Positions 46,519-55,729 are shown, counted from the first letter of the stretch. The stretch is 64,000 bases of DNA from Bacteroidota bacterium (GCA_016124755.1 WGNA01000011.1:62001-126000); one strand, 5' to 3'. Program-made: numbers and translations. Notes: generated by a model not told the origin, from the letters alone.

Positions 46519-47408
46519 TTTTTTCGGTTGATTAACAGGTATTCCTGAGGAGTTAAAATTCGATTGCCCAAAAGCGAAAAACTTCGCCCTTTTTGCCGGT
46601 GTTTCCTAAAATAATCCAATTCAAATTCAGCATTTTCCTTTCGTGCATTCTCTAAAGTCGGGGTTGGAATGTTATTGATTAGGTTGAATAAGTAACATGT
46701 CTGCTGTTTATGCAAGGATAAAAGGGCAAAATCATCGGAACACATACAATTTAATTGTTGATATGAATAATGTAAGGTTGCCTGATCTGCTAAATTTACA
46801 TAGGGGCTATTGCAAAATTTAAGATTCAGATCTTCGGTAACTTTTATCAGAGGTGCAATCATTTGCCAGTATTCATCGGAGCATTGCTCAACGATTGGAA
46901 ATATTCCGAGATCCAAATGATAATCATAGTTTCCGAACATAACATATTCTATATCGTGGTGATTGTCCTTATTAACAATTTGTGGAAGTTGCCGAATTCC
47001 AATTTGTGTCTCTATTATTAAATTTATCCTGAACTTGCGGGAAGTGCATGATTGAACAGTTGTAATTGCGAGCTCATTCTCTACTTTGGGAAGGCAAAGA
47101 ATTTCGATTCTGTCTCCATATTTTTCAAGCAGGGGGATGTCCTTTTGAAATTCGTCAGAGGAAATGGCATTGATTCTAATGCAGAATTTTCGATCAGGAA
47201 ATAAAGACAGAATTTCTTCAAAAGCTTTCCTCGCATCTGCTTTGAGAATTGTGGAATTTTTAGGATTTACAACATCTTGAATTCCATCTTCAAGATCCAA
47301 AACTATTTTACAGGAAAAAGGGTCAAGAGATCGAATGAGTCTTGCAATTACCGATGGCTTGTATGCCGGAATGCATTGAAATATAGTGGCATGCTTCATT
47401 TGAGTCAT
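46515..47408 (-). CDS. HpcH/HpaI (CitE-like) C-C bond lyase
   Basis: 297-residue TIM-barrel protein of the HpcH/HpaI aldolase / citrate-lyase beta-subunit family. Motifs: KIVLDLEDGIQD (metal Asp/Glu region), FCIRINAISSDEF, ILCLPKVEN and INLIIETQIGIRQL. Citrate lyase partners are absent, so it is a stand-alone CitE homologue; such proteins cleave or condense acyl-CoA or oxo-acid substrates. The final ~60 residues (ENARKENAEFELDYFRKHRQKGRSFSL) are an extra helical tail. It starts the two-gene unit with the SGNH-like protein. Confidence 0.8.
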   Translation of the reverse strand: MTQMKHATIFQCIPAYKPSVIARLIRSLDPFSCKIVLDLEDGIQDVVNPKNSTILKADARKAFEEILSLFPDRKFCIRINAISSDEFQKDIPLLEKYGDRIEILCLPKVENELAITTVQSCTSRKFRINLIIETQIGIRQLPQIVNKDNHHDIEYVMFGNYDYHLDLGIFPIVEQCSDEYWQMIAPLIKVTEDLNLKFCNSPYVNLADQATLHYSYQQLNCMCSDDFALLSLHKQQTCYLFNLINNIPTPTLENARKENAEFELDYFRKHRQKGRSFSLLGNRILTPQEYLLINRKK

Positions 47409-47581
47409 TCTTCGACCTGATCGGTTTTTATGCTGAGAAGTTACAAAAAAAAGAACTCATACTTAATATCAGCGGGTTTTCGCATGCAAAATCAGACAGC
47501 AATTCTACTAATGCACGAACTCGAATTTAGGGTAAAGTGAAATCGATTCGTTTTTCATTCAAGTTCATTCGAAGTGCATTC
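47409..47581. other. intergenic region
   Basis: 173 bases with no gene; should carry the promoter of the CitE-like gene. Nothing else recognised. Confidence 0.4.
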
Positions 47582-48191
47582 TCATTTCACCATCTTACCA
47601 ATCATCCGCTCAATTTTTTCACCTCTTCGGATATAGGCGATGTACCGGTCTTTTTGAACATCTACTATCTTGGCTGAATACACCAATGAAGAATCTGTGA
47701 GATTGTAGGCTTGATATTCACAGGGCCCAATCCATTTAATGCCGTAAGCATAATTTACGGTTCCATTGCCGGTGGAGTAATTCTCCCGGTAAAGACTACG
47801 GGTGATCCATCCGGCTTTAATTTGAAAAATTCCGAATCTTACTCTTTGTACACTATCTGCACATTCTAATGATTCATAATTTTCTTCAGTAATGTGAAGA
47901 GCATATCCATTAAGATTTCCTTTTGCCAGATGATACTTTAACCCACTTTATGAATTGGAACTTCGTAGCGAGAGTGCAAAGCCCGAAACCACGCGGCATT
48001 GAACGAATGAAGCATAGCGCCGCTATGGTGAATGAGAAAAATGCCGTTCATCCATGTGGTGATGGGGTTTGTGCTCGCAGTAGATTTTCTAATGCATAAA
48101 GTGGGTTTAATAAAATTTCAAAAAGAGAATAAGCTATGAAAACAATTAACAACACAGTACTTCCCTTAGTTCCTGTTGATGTACTTTTCAT
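47582..48191 (-). pseudogene. small membrane-anchored protein gene split by a MITE-like element
   Basis: From ATG at 48191, overlapping the upstream stop as ATGA, 27 codons encode MKSTSTGTKGSTVLLIVFIA and on to FEIL, a signal-anchor. The frame then enters the element at 48107 and stops at 48048-48050 after 47 codons. Beyond the element, from 47940 on the minus strand, the same frame resumes LKYHLAKGNLNGYALHITEE and on to IERMIGKMVK, stopping at 47582. Removing the 166-bp element and one TTA copy gives an uninterrupted 147-codon frame (146 aa). No domain recognised in the product. The interrupted gene is the last of an operon of membrane proteins. Confidence 0.85.
47941..48106. mobile_element. 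166-bp MITE-like insertion element
   Basis: Begins ACCCACTTTATG and ends CATAAAGTGGGT: a perfect 12-bp terminal inverted repeat, extending to about 15 of 16 bases. The two halves are partly complementary over their full 83-base length, closing on CATAGCGCCGCTATG at the centre. It is flanked by direct copies of TTA (47938-47940 and 48107-48109). No coding capacity for a transposase. A 3-bp TNA-type duplication is known for the IS1031 group of the IS5 family, so a transposase of that type elsewhere in the genome may move it. Confidence 0.85.
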
Positions 48192-49474
48192 AATGCACTA
48201 TCGGTAATTTTCATGTCTCTCGTATAATGTGCATAATACTCACCGGGCCGCATTTCCGGAAATTTTTTATAATCAAAATAGGGCTCTCTGCAATGCGGAC
48301 AACGAAGCGGATTGAGATATTTAAACCGGCCTCCCTCTATTCCGAATAATTCGCGATCAACATATTCGATTTCCGATTTGGTCAGAGCAATTGGATTCGC
48401 GTATCGGATCAGATAATTATCAAGTTGGCTGTTTTTGCTATGCGATAGGGTGAGCAATTCTTTCCCGTCGTCAGAATATGCATATCCTTTTTCCGCAAAG
48501 CCCATGTGAAAGGCCCGCATGCTAAAACTCTTTTTGCAGACATCACAAAATGCGATCATCTGCATATTACCGGAAATAATTCCCCTGAAATGCAAACCTC
48601 TTTCAAAACCTCCTCTGCCTGCGAAATGATCATTCATTTGTTGCTGATCTGAAAGAAAAAAGGGTTGAATAACGATAGTTCCCAATGCATTTTTTGTTTC
48701 GTGTTTAGATTTGGAAACGGCTGCTTCGATCTGAACAGAAGAATTAGTATTCACCCGAATCTCGAAATGCAAAAACAAACCCTTTCGGTGTTCCGGATAG
48801 TCCTGTAATTGAATTCGTGCTTTGCGGTATAATTGTTCATTTTCATAAATCAACAGATCGATAAAATCTCCATGGGTTTCCAGATTGAAAAGCGACCGCC
48901 TTAGTTCCTTTCTTTTCTCGTTTGAGTTAATAATGGTGATCTCATTATCGATCACTTTTATTCCGCTTGCATTTCTTTTTACCAAGGCGGGTATAAAGTG
49001 CCACAACATTGAGATAAATACTATTATTCCTACGACCAAAAGTACCATTGCCGGATCAGCATCCTTTTTTCTGGTGGGCTGGTTTGGAAATTCAGGAAGC
49101 AGAGAATTTCGGTTTATAAAATTTTCATAGAACCGGTTATAAAGCGAATCGACCTGCTGTTCCGTTGCTTCGGGATACATTTTTCTAATGGCTTCCATAA
49201 CCTTTGTCTGGCGAATGGAAAGAACAATTGAATCCCGTTCTGATTGTGCGTATACTCTACCGGGAATTGTGTCTGCTTCAGCCCAGATCTCAGAGTCTTC
49301 CGGATTTTTAAAATGAGGAGAAGAGGTAGTGTTGGTTGCGAATAATGCTTTGGGAATGGAGGAAATAATTAAATTAAAGACAATGAAAAGAATGAAATAA
49401 ATGAAATGGCGTGTTAAAGAAAAAAGACCAAACTGAATTGAAATTGAACCAGAAACGCATTTTTCTTTTTGCAT
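48188..49474 (-). CDS. membrane protein with zinc-ribbon-like cysteine pairs
   Basis: 428 residues, two hydrophobic segments (about 22-42 and 140-162). The segment between holds an NPEDSEIWAEAD stretch and helical repeats. The C-terminal part has FCDVCKKSFSM and LRCPHCREPY, two CxxC pairs 100 residues apart that could bind one zinc ion. Function unknown. Its stop overlaps the start of the split gene downstream (ATGA), and it stands in line with the minus-strand membrane-protein genes at 49516 and 50216. Confidence 0.65.
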   Translation of the reverse strand: MQKEKCVSGSISIQFGLFSLTRHFIYFILFIVFNLIISSIPKALFATNTTSSPHFKNPEDSEIWAEADTIPGRVYAQSERDSIVLSIRQTKVMEAIRKMYPEATEQQVDSLYNRFYENFINRNSLLPEFPNQPTRKKDADPAMVLLVVGIIVFISMLWHFIPALVKRNASGIKVIDNEITIINSNEKRKELRRSLFNLETHGDFIDLLIYENEQLYRKARIQLQDYPEHRKGLFLHFEIRVNTNSSVQIEAAVSKSKHETKNALGTIVIQPFFLSDQQQMNDHFAGRGGFERGLHFRGIISGNMQMIAFCDVCKKSFSMRAFHMGFAEKGYAYSDDGKELLTLSHSKNSQLDNYLIRYANPIALTKSEIEYVDRELFGIEGGRFKYLNPLRCPHCREPYFDYKKFPEMRPGEYYAHYTRDMKITDSAL

Positions 49475-49515
49475 GTTTGATCATCTTATCTTATTCCGAC
49501 TAAAATTACATATTA

Positions 49516-50196
49516 TTATGCCTTAATTATATCTGTTAAATCAAAATCCGATTGACCAACAAATGCAGGATTTGTTTGAATAACCTTAATAAACTGTCTC
49601 AAAGCTGCTGCGTCAAAATCCGTTTCAAGTATGATAATGTTTTGCAAACCCTCATTAAAATGAATTTCAATTTCCCCCTTTTTTCGGTTTATGGCATAGA
49701 TATCTTGAATTAATCTTCTTTTTTGTCTTAGGAATTTATTTGAAATCATGTTGTCTCCATCAATGGAAAGTACAACTGGTTTAATAAAATTGATCATCGC
49801 GGAATTCAATAGGAAATAGATGATAAGCGCCACAAGGAAATAGAGCAAAAGATTGTTATATAAAACCGCAGAACGGGGAATCAACCCACACAGAGTCATC
49901 CACGGAACAACTTCCAGAATTTGCCGAGTGAGGTACGTGTGGCCAATCTGTGTTAGTTGGAAATCGCCGGGAAGTTTTCGTTTCAATTTGAAATAATTGA
50001 GGGTAATTAAAACAAATAATCCTCCAGCCACAATATAGGTTAATGCCGTATGATAAGTGTACAAAGCGGGTGCCTGTATCTTGAATGAATCTGCTCCAAT
50101 TTGCAATTGTGAAGTAACGGGAATCAAGAAAAGTATTAACAATACAGTTATGAAACAAATAACCAGAAGTGAAACACTAACAAATGCACTTTTCAT
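49516..50196 (-). CDS. multi-pass membrane protein of unknown function
   Basis: 226 residues, with four hydrophobic helices (about 5-28, 48-68, 92-112 and 113-135) followed by a soluble C-terminal domain of about 85 residues containing QKRRLIQDIYAINRKKGEIEI. The soluble part looks like a small beta-alpha (PH-like) domain. Probably in one operon with 48188-49474 and 50216-50851, since gaps are 41 and 19 bases. Confidence 0.65.
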   Translation of the reverse strand: MKSAFVSVSLLVICFITVLLILFLIPVTSQLQIGADSFKIQAPALYTYHTALTYIVAGGLFVLITLNYFKLKRKLPGDFQLTQIGHTYLTRQILEVVPWMTLCGLIPRSAVLYNNLLLYFLVALIIYFLLNSAMINFIKPVVLSIDGDNMISNKFLRQKRRLIQDIYAINRKKGEIEIHFNEGLQNIIILETDFDAAALRQFIKVIQTNPAFVGQSDFDLTDIIKA

Positions 50197-50215
50197 TTTA
50201 AGGTTGAGTTTGGTG

Positions 50216-50851
50216 TTATGGAAACCCCTGTAAATAGGATATTTTCCAAATCTTATTTTGCTTTTTAACTTTAAACCGGTATTGAAATTTTGACCAGCTT
50301 TTGTGATAACCTTGTTCCGGGATCTTCCACTTCCAATAAAAATCTCCGGAGTGGGAATCTAATGAAATAACTCTTATGTCCATCTCATTCCATGGCAGAT
50401 TGTCCTGACACAAACACCATGGGTCAACTTCACCGAACAAAAAGGGAGGTAGCTCATTTAATCCCCAAAACTCCTTTTCTTTTAATAGTGTATCATTAAT
50501 TTGATGAATTAAATGGTCAAATCTAATAATAAATGAATCCGTAAAAAATCCTGAATTCAAGAGCGCATTAACAGTTTTATTGTGCGTATTAATGTCGATT
50601 CCCATGTAATATTCTGAATCCTTATCAAGGATAGCGGGAATTATGTCCGGTGCAGTGTCGGAGTGAGTCCAAACCATTACATTTCGGATTAATTCAGTAA
50701 TTTCAACACTGTCATTAGAACCATTATTCAGTTGAATTTCTCCTTCAATTTGATCGTTTTGTTTTTGTTCATGGGAACAAGATGAGCAGAAAAAAGCAAA
50801 GGTTGTAATAAAGCAATACGCTGCGAACTTCAAATGATCAAACAAAACCAT
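50216..50851 (-). CDS. putative lipoprotein
   Basis: About 211 residues starting at the ATG at 50851 (MVLFDHLKFAAYCFITTFAF then a lipobox FCSSC); the frame runs 16 codons further to 50899, giving a longer n-region without benefit. The mature part has a stretch NGSNDSVEITELIRNVMVW and a C-terminal 'PWNEMDIRVISLDSHSGDFYW' pattern. Unrecognised family. First gene of the membrane-protein operon at 47.6-50.9 kb. Confidence 0.6.
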   Translation of the reverse strand: MVLFDHLKFAAYCFITTFAFFCSSCSHEQKQNDQIEGEIQLNNGSNDSVEITELIRNVMVWTHSDTAPDIIPAILDKDSEYYMGIDINTHNKTVNALLNSGFFTDSFIIRFDHLIHQINDTLLKEKEFWGLNELPPFLFGEVDPWCLCQDNLPWNEMDIRVISLDSHSGDFYWKWKIPEQGYHKSWSKFQYRFKVKKQNKIWKISYLQGFP

Positions 50852-50928
50852 GCGCTTTATCGGTTTCAACACTATTCTCATTAAAAAGCAAACACCCAAA
50901 TATAAAGTTGACGATGATGGTTTAAGCT

Positions 50929-51837
50929 TTACACCAAATCATCCACCGCATTTTCCAAATCCGGAAAGCGGAATGAAAATCCTTCTTTTTCGAGTCGTTC
51001 GGATTTAACATACCGACCATAGATTGCCAGTTCCGGATCTGTTTTAAAAAGCAATTTCGCCCCAATGCGCGTCATCCATTCGGGAGCGGGAAGTCCGATG
51101 GGCATTTTCATTTTTTTGCGAAGCGCTTTCATAAATTGCCTTTGTGAAACCGGATTTGGAGAACTTACCACATACACTCCGTTAAAGGAATCGTGCAGTA
51201 TTGCGTGCAAGACGATTTCATTAAAATCAAATTCGTGGATCCAGCTAAATCCCTGTTTGCCGCTTCCTATTTTTCCTCCGAGTCCGAGACGCGTAATGGC
51301 TTTAAGGCGTTTCATCGCACCTCCGTTTTTTCCAATTACAAAACTGGTTCGCAGGCGTACTTCTCGCATTCCTTCTGGCAACGATTGCAAAAAAGCATCT
51401 TCCCAGGCTCTTCCAATGTTGGGTGCAAAACCGTAACCGGTGGCTGAATTCTCGGTGCACAAAACTTTGGGCGGGTCACCATAAATGTGAGCGGTCGACA
51501 TTTGAATCCATACTTCGGGCGGACGTTCGAGCATCCGCAGCGCTTCACCAATTACCCGCGTAGATTCAATTCGCGAACGAAGAATCAGATCGCAATTGTC
51601 GGGCGTTTTAATGCAGTCCACCGATTTTCCGGTGAGGTTTACAACGGCAATTGCATCTTCTAAAGTCCGGATCCAGTCGCCGGTTGTGCGCGCATCCCAG
51701 AAAACAAAATCAAACGGGAAATTTTTATCCGGACGATTGCGGGCGATAATTACCGGATGATAACCTTTGGATTGAAGATGGCGGGCGAGACTGGTGCCGA
51801 GAAATCCTGTTCCGCCGGTAATTACTATTTTTTTCAT
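50929..51837 (-). CDS. TIGR01777-family NAD(P)-dependent epimerase/dehydratase-like protein
   Basis: 302 residues, extended SDR fold of the YfcH/SDR39U1 type. NAD-binding ITGGTGFLGTSLARHL at residues 6-21; AVVNLTGKSVDC; MSTAHIYGD in the catalytic Ser/Thr-Tyr region; SFVIGKNGGAMKRL; and the family-typical GSGKQGFSWIHEFDF and NGVYVVSSPNPVSQRQFM. Members belong to a conserved family without a known substrate. Cytoplasmic, single gene. Confidence 0.9.
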   Translation of the reverse strand: MKKIVITGGTGFLGTSLARHLQSKGYHPVIIARNRPDKNFPFDFVFWDARTTGDWIRTLEDAIAVVNLTGKSVDCIKTPDNCDLILRSRIESTRVIGEALRMLERPPEVWIQMSTAHIYGDPPKVLCTENSATGYGFAPNIGRAWEDAFLQSLPEGMREVRLRTSFVIGKNGGAMKRLKAITRLGLGGKIGSGKQGFSWIHEFDFNEIVLHAILHDSFNGVYVVSSPNPVSQRQFMKALRKKMKMPIGLPAPEWMTRIGAKLLFKTDPELAIYGRYVKSERLEKEGFSFRFPDLENAVDDLV

Positions 51838-51914
51838 GCCTGGTTTTGACGGCGAAATTATGCCAAAAACAAACAGGATTCTATTTTAAATATCTTTCAA
51901 AACTTTCATATTTT

Positions 51915-53024
51915 TCACCATTTCAAGACCCATTCAATTTCTTTGGATGTTAAGGCAGAAAGATCAATTTTATAATTCGGGTCCGGCACATACCATTCAA
52001 CATGGTTTTCGAAATAATCCTGAATCCAATTTTTATGAAATACATATCCTCTTCGGGCAAATGGCAGATTGTTTAGGATATCGCGATCGTATTTGGTTTT
52101 CGGGGGTAATATATAATCCTGTTTTTCAATTGCAAACGGCAACTCGCTCGTGAAATGATCGAAACTATCGGCTTCATTTGCGTGGAAGCCATAGTAATTC
52201 CAGTCGAAAACAAAGAGTTCACCTTTGGGTTTGAAATTTAATGTGCGGAATTCTACAGTGCCCGATTGAACGTAAAATACAGTTGTCTTTTTAGAAGTGT
52301 CGTAAGAAAATACAGAAGAAATTGCTTTTCCATGTCCGGATAAATGCCAGTCGGATGCGAAATCAAAAAACGAATTCATAATATTTAATTCTTCTCCGAT
52401 TCCCGGATCAATTATTAAATGAAAATCATCGATCTGGTGATTTGCCCAGCGATTGGCCGCAGTGAGAATATACTCGAAATTATACCGGTAATCAACGGAT
52501 CCGGAAAGGTTGTAATAATATGTATGCTCTATGTGATTAATACCTTTTTTGAAATTCGCTTTAAAATGATAGACATAATAAAAGTCGACATAATTTCCTT
52601 CTTTAACTCCTTTGAAAGTGTCGAGATTGATCCCTGAAATTTTGCCGTGTACGTATTGGCCGGTGTCGCTTACAATGGCACATTCCCACAAAAGATCGTC
52701 ATTGTTCAATGTAACAGTAAAGCCTGAAATAAAAGGGTGCTGACCATATTTTGGCGCGGCGTTCACATCTCCGGAAGGGGAAAATGCTTCAAAACCAACG
52801 ATAACCTCTTTGTCTTCTCCCGGATTGAAAAATTCATACTGAACGGAAACTCCAATATGCTTGTCACCCAATTTCGTCAGCTTTAAAACTTCTTTTTTAA
52901 TGCTGATGTCGGATTCGGTTATGGGAATAAGATGATTGCCGGAAGAGTAATAAACGCCGTCGTTGGCATTTACTTTAAAGCATACAAGATTAATCAGAAT
53001 AACGAGTGCAGATCTTAGTTTCAT
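51915..53024 (-). CDS. secreted DUF4424-like protein with C-terminal YARHG domain
   Basis: About 369 residues from MKLRSALVILINLVCF (start at 53024; an in-frame ATG at 53033 gives three more residues). Signal peptide ends VNA. The N-terminal 270 residues are beta-rich with DGVYYSSGNHLIPITESDISIKKEVLKL, typical of DUF4424-type proteins. The last 60 residues match the YARHG domain: DILNNLPFARRGYVFHKNWI then an aromatic WYVPDP. YARHG is an extracellular domain of unknown role. Confidence 0.75.
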   Translation of the reverse strand: MKLRSALVILINLVCFKVNANDGVYYSSGNHLIPITESDISIKKEVLKLTKLGDKHIGVSVQYEFFNPGEDKEVIVGFEAFSPSGDVNAAPKYGQHPFISGFTVTLNNDDLLWECAIVSDTGQYVHGKISGINLDTFKGVKEGNYVDFYYVYHFKANFKKGINHIEHTYYYNLSGSVDYRYNFEYILTAANRWANHQIDDFHLIIDPGIGEELNIMNSFFDFASDWHLSGHGKAISSVFSYDTSKKTTVFYVQSGTVEFRTLNFKPKGELFVFDWNYYGFHANEADSFDHFTSELPFAIEKQDYILPPKTKYDRDILNNLPFARRGYVFHKNWIQDYFENHVEWYVPDPNYKIDLSALTSKEIEWVLKW

Positions 53025-53083
53025 TCGGGTCAAAGTTATCGCTCAATACCTCGAACCGGAGTGAAGTAAACTACTAATTCCCA

Positions 53084-53506
53084 TCAATTTATTTTTGGCG
53101 TGTTGTCGATCACCAAGGCATCCCAGGGAGCCTCTCCAAGCTTTGAGTATTCGGGCAAAAGAAAGTTCTTATCTAACTCCAGAATGTTGAATTTGCCATA
53201 CACCATCGACAGTTCGAGTTTGAAATAATTGCCATTCCGAAACTGAATAATGGCGTATCGACTGCCTCCTTTCCATTTTTTGCTGTTTCCGTTCTGAACA
53301 GCACTTTTAAATACGGAAAGACATTTTGAGGTATCCATTAATTGATACTCACTATCAGCAATAATTTTGACAGCACTTTTGGTTTTGAAATCCGGAACAT
53401 CATGTGCGAAATAAAAAATGGAATCGATTTCATGCCAAGTCGATTTATCAAATGAACATCCGGTAAAAAGAAGTAGGATAAAAACAAAGGAGAGATATTT
53501 ATTCAT
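53084..53506 (-). CDS. small lipoprotein
   Basis: 140 residues with signal MNKYLSFVFILLLFTGC (lipobox FTGC). The mature domain of about 120 residues is beta-rich, with a single likely disulfide-free core. Unrecognised. It overlaps the preceding gene on the strand (53499-54482) by 8 bases, so it is coupled to it. Confidence 0.65.
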   Translation of the reverse strand: MNKYLSFVFILLLFTGCSFDKSTWHEIDSIFYFAHDVPDFKTKSAVKIIADSEYQLMDTSKCLSVFKSAVQNGNSKKWKGGSRYAIIQFRNGNYFKLELSMVYGKFNILELDKNFLLPEYSKLGEAPWDALVIDNTPKIN

Positions 53507-54482
53507 GTTTCGTCGGTCTTATCTGTTTGGTTTTTTTGCGGTCTAACGCCGGATGTCGCGCAAATGCATTATAAAATTCATCCATCATATCAACCTCCAC
53601 ATAACAACGGGTCGGTACTTTTTCCCCATTTTTTACGCCGGGTGTAAATGGTTCAAAGGATTTTAACAGAAGCATTAAATCCTGAAAATAATACGGACAC
53701 GAAGTGGTATCCAGATTTCCTTCAAACATTTCGATGTTAAAAATATAACCTGAGGTGTCTACCACAAAGGTGAGATTTCGGATCGCGCGAACAGGTTCGG
53801 AAACACAATAATCATTTCGTTTCATTCGCAGTACCGGGAGACTATCGGAACCGGGCATTACCGGAGGCTGATCAACCTCAGTATCCGGATAAATCTTACT
53901 GTTGAATTGAACTTTGGGATATGAGACCATTACTCCACCAGAACTGCCAAGATGTTTTCGATGATTTTTTGATAAATAATTTTCAATCCACATCGTATCC
54001 GGGTTAGAACTGGAAATAATGTACAATTTGTCAATAGGAGTAAGCGGTACAAGAGAGAGAACTTTGCCGGTTTTGCGAAACGTTTTATTATCATTGATTG
54101 TGGTTTTTACCTCCCACGAGATGGAATCAATGGAATAATAAATCCACTTTTGATTGTCGATTAGCAGTATAGAATCATTTAAAAATTCATAGTCAGAGCC
54201 GTGGCAATTCCGTTCGTTGTCGTAGTAATAACAGTACTCTACACGTCTTTTGGTTTCGGAAAAAACAATATCTTCTCTGGCGTACTTTAGACCGGAAACG
54301 AATTGTTTTCCGCGTACCGGATGCTTTGCAGATGAATAATGAATAGAGGGTTCGGTTTTAATGGTGTCCTGAGAATTGGCTACATGGCAATTAATAATAG
54401 TCAATATCAAAAGTAGGTTGATGCGCGATTGTTCAGGTATAATCAGATTCGTTATCATCGCGATATTCTCAGTGTATTTCAC
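53499..54482 (-). CDS. secreted protein with TonB C-terminal-like domain
   Basis: 327 residues, N-terminal signal-like segment (about 17-36, ending VANSQ). Residues about 235-320 follow the TonB C-terminal pattern: FVVDTSGYIFNIEMFEG, then FEPFTPGVKNGEKVPTRCYVEVDM. There is no proline-rich spacer, so this is not a regular energy-transducing TonB but a stand-alone TonB-C-like module common in Bacteroidota. The upstream half is unrecognised. Coupled by ATGA to the PQQ-propeller gene and by overlap to the lipoprotein, forming a three-gene unit. Confidence 0.7.
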   Translation of the reverse strand: MKYTENIAMITNLIIPEQSRINLLLILTIINCHVANSQDTIKTEPSIHYSSAKHPVRGKQFVSGLKYAREDIVFSETKRRVEYCYYYDNERNCHGSDYEFLNDSILLIDNQKWIYYSIDSISWEVKTTINDNKTFRKTGKVLSLVPLTPIDKLYIISSSNPDTMWIENYLSKNHRKHLGSSGGVMVSYPKVQFNSKIYPDTEVDQPPVMPGSDSLPVLRMKRNDYCVSEPVRAIRNLTFVVDTSGYIFNIEMFEGNLDTTSCPYYFQDLMLLLKSFEPFTPGVKNGEKVPTRCYVEVDMMDEFYNAFARHPALDRKKTKQIRPTKHE

Positions 54483-55729
54483 TTTATTTTAAAACACATA
54501 ACATGCGTTTCAGTCCAGGCATAAAATAATTCGGTTTTTTCATCAATAATAAAAGTGCTGAATTCCCCGACCGACCATCCCAGCTTTTGTTTTTTAGATA
54601 AATCTTCAAAGAGCGAATAATTGTGAATGTGATATTTTACGGCACCGGTGGAGGGATTTAAGCCAAATAAACCATTGCCGTTTTTAAACCAAACGATATT
54701 GTTGAGATGTTGATATTCTCCTGTATTATCTCCACAACTTTTATTCGTCCATGCTAATTTTCCGGTGCCGGTATCAAGGGCGTTGATGAAAACAGTATTA
54801 CCACTGTTCATTAAAACTCTGTTTCCGACAACGAAATATTCGGTATAACTCGGTGATGTAACACTCAACCGGTTATCCCATTTTATTTTTTCGGATGCAA
54901 GATTTATACAGCCGGTTTTCCATTCATTGGTGGCAGAAGTCATCCCGCCAAAATAAACATTATCACCTACCATTACTGAGCTGCCCGGTGTTGACGATTT
55001 GGTGTAATTACCCCAGTTGTGGAATATGGTATCGGCGGTTAGGTCAATTGCCAGAAATTCGGAATAAGGCGTTGGTAAATTATTAGGATACACCAGAGAA
55101 CTGTAAAACGCAATTAAATTCCCATTTGGATGTCTCCAGTATGATGCAGAATAAAGCGTATTTGAATTTACACCTCTTTCTGAAGGAATCAGTTCATAAG
55201 CAATAGATGCATTTCCGCTGTTTGGATCAAGACTGGTTATTCGACAACTCCGGTTTGAGTTTCCGTAATGAGCAGCAAGATATAATTTATTTTCAAAGAA
55301 GACGGGATTAGTGATGAGATCAACTCCATCATCCCATTGCCAAAGAGTTTTGCCATCATTTACATCCACGCAAATAATTCCCTTACCTCTGCTGTTTATA
55401 TATAATTTTTGATCGTGAAACAGCACATTTTCAATTGTAGCTAATTCTTTGTCCCAACACCACTGTGTATCACCGGTAGATTTCTCAATCACAAGAAGTT
55501 TTGACGAATATGTTGTATCATTCAATGTGACGAAAACGGCATATTGTTCAGTTAGCAATGAAAGAATCGCCGGGGAGTATTGGCCACCATGTTCGTGAGA
55601 CCAGATCATTTCAACATTCGGGTTAATTTCAAACGTTTCTTCTGAGCTAACTATCGGATCATCAGGCTTACAACCCGAAAGGAAAGAAGAAAAAAGAAGA
55701 AAATAAAAAATGCGATTGGGGTTTTTCAT
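54479..55729 (-). CDS. PQQ-like beta-propeller lipoprotein
   Basis: 416 residues with lipoprotein signal MKNPNRIFYFLLFSSFLSGC. Blades typical of PQQ-like (BamB-like) propellers: LLVIEKSTGDTQWCWDKE, KGIICVDVNDGKTLWQWDDG, NALDTGTGKLAWTNKSCG. No PQQ-cofactor signature can be read with confidence; similar propellers serve as structural modules. First gene of the 53.1-55.7 kb unit. Confidence 0.8.
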   Translation of the reverse strand: MKNPNRIFYFLLFSSFLSGCKPDDPIVSSEETFEINPNVEMIWSHEHGGQYSPAILSLLTEQYAVFVTLNDTTYSSKLLVIEKSTGDTQWCWDKELATIENVLFHDQKLYINSRGKGIICVDVNDGKTLWQWDDGVDLITNPVFFENKLYLAAHYGNSNRSCRITSLDPNSGNASIAYELIPSERGVNSNTLYSASYWRHPNGNLIAFYSSLVYPNNLPTPYSEFLAIDLTADTIFHNWGNYTKSSTPGSSVMVGDNVYFGGMTSATNEWKTGCINLASEKIKWDNRLSVTSPSYTEYFVVGNRVLMNSGNTVFINALDTGTGKLAWTNKSCGDNTGEYQHLNNIVWFKNGNGLFGLNPSTGAVKYHIHNYSLFEDLSKKQKLGWSVGEFSTFIIDEKTELFYAWTETHVMCFKIK

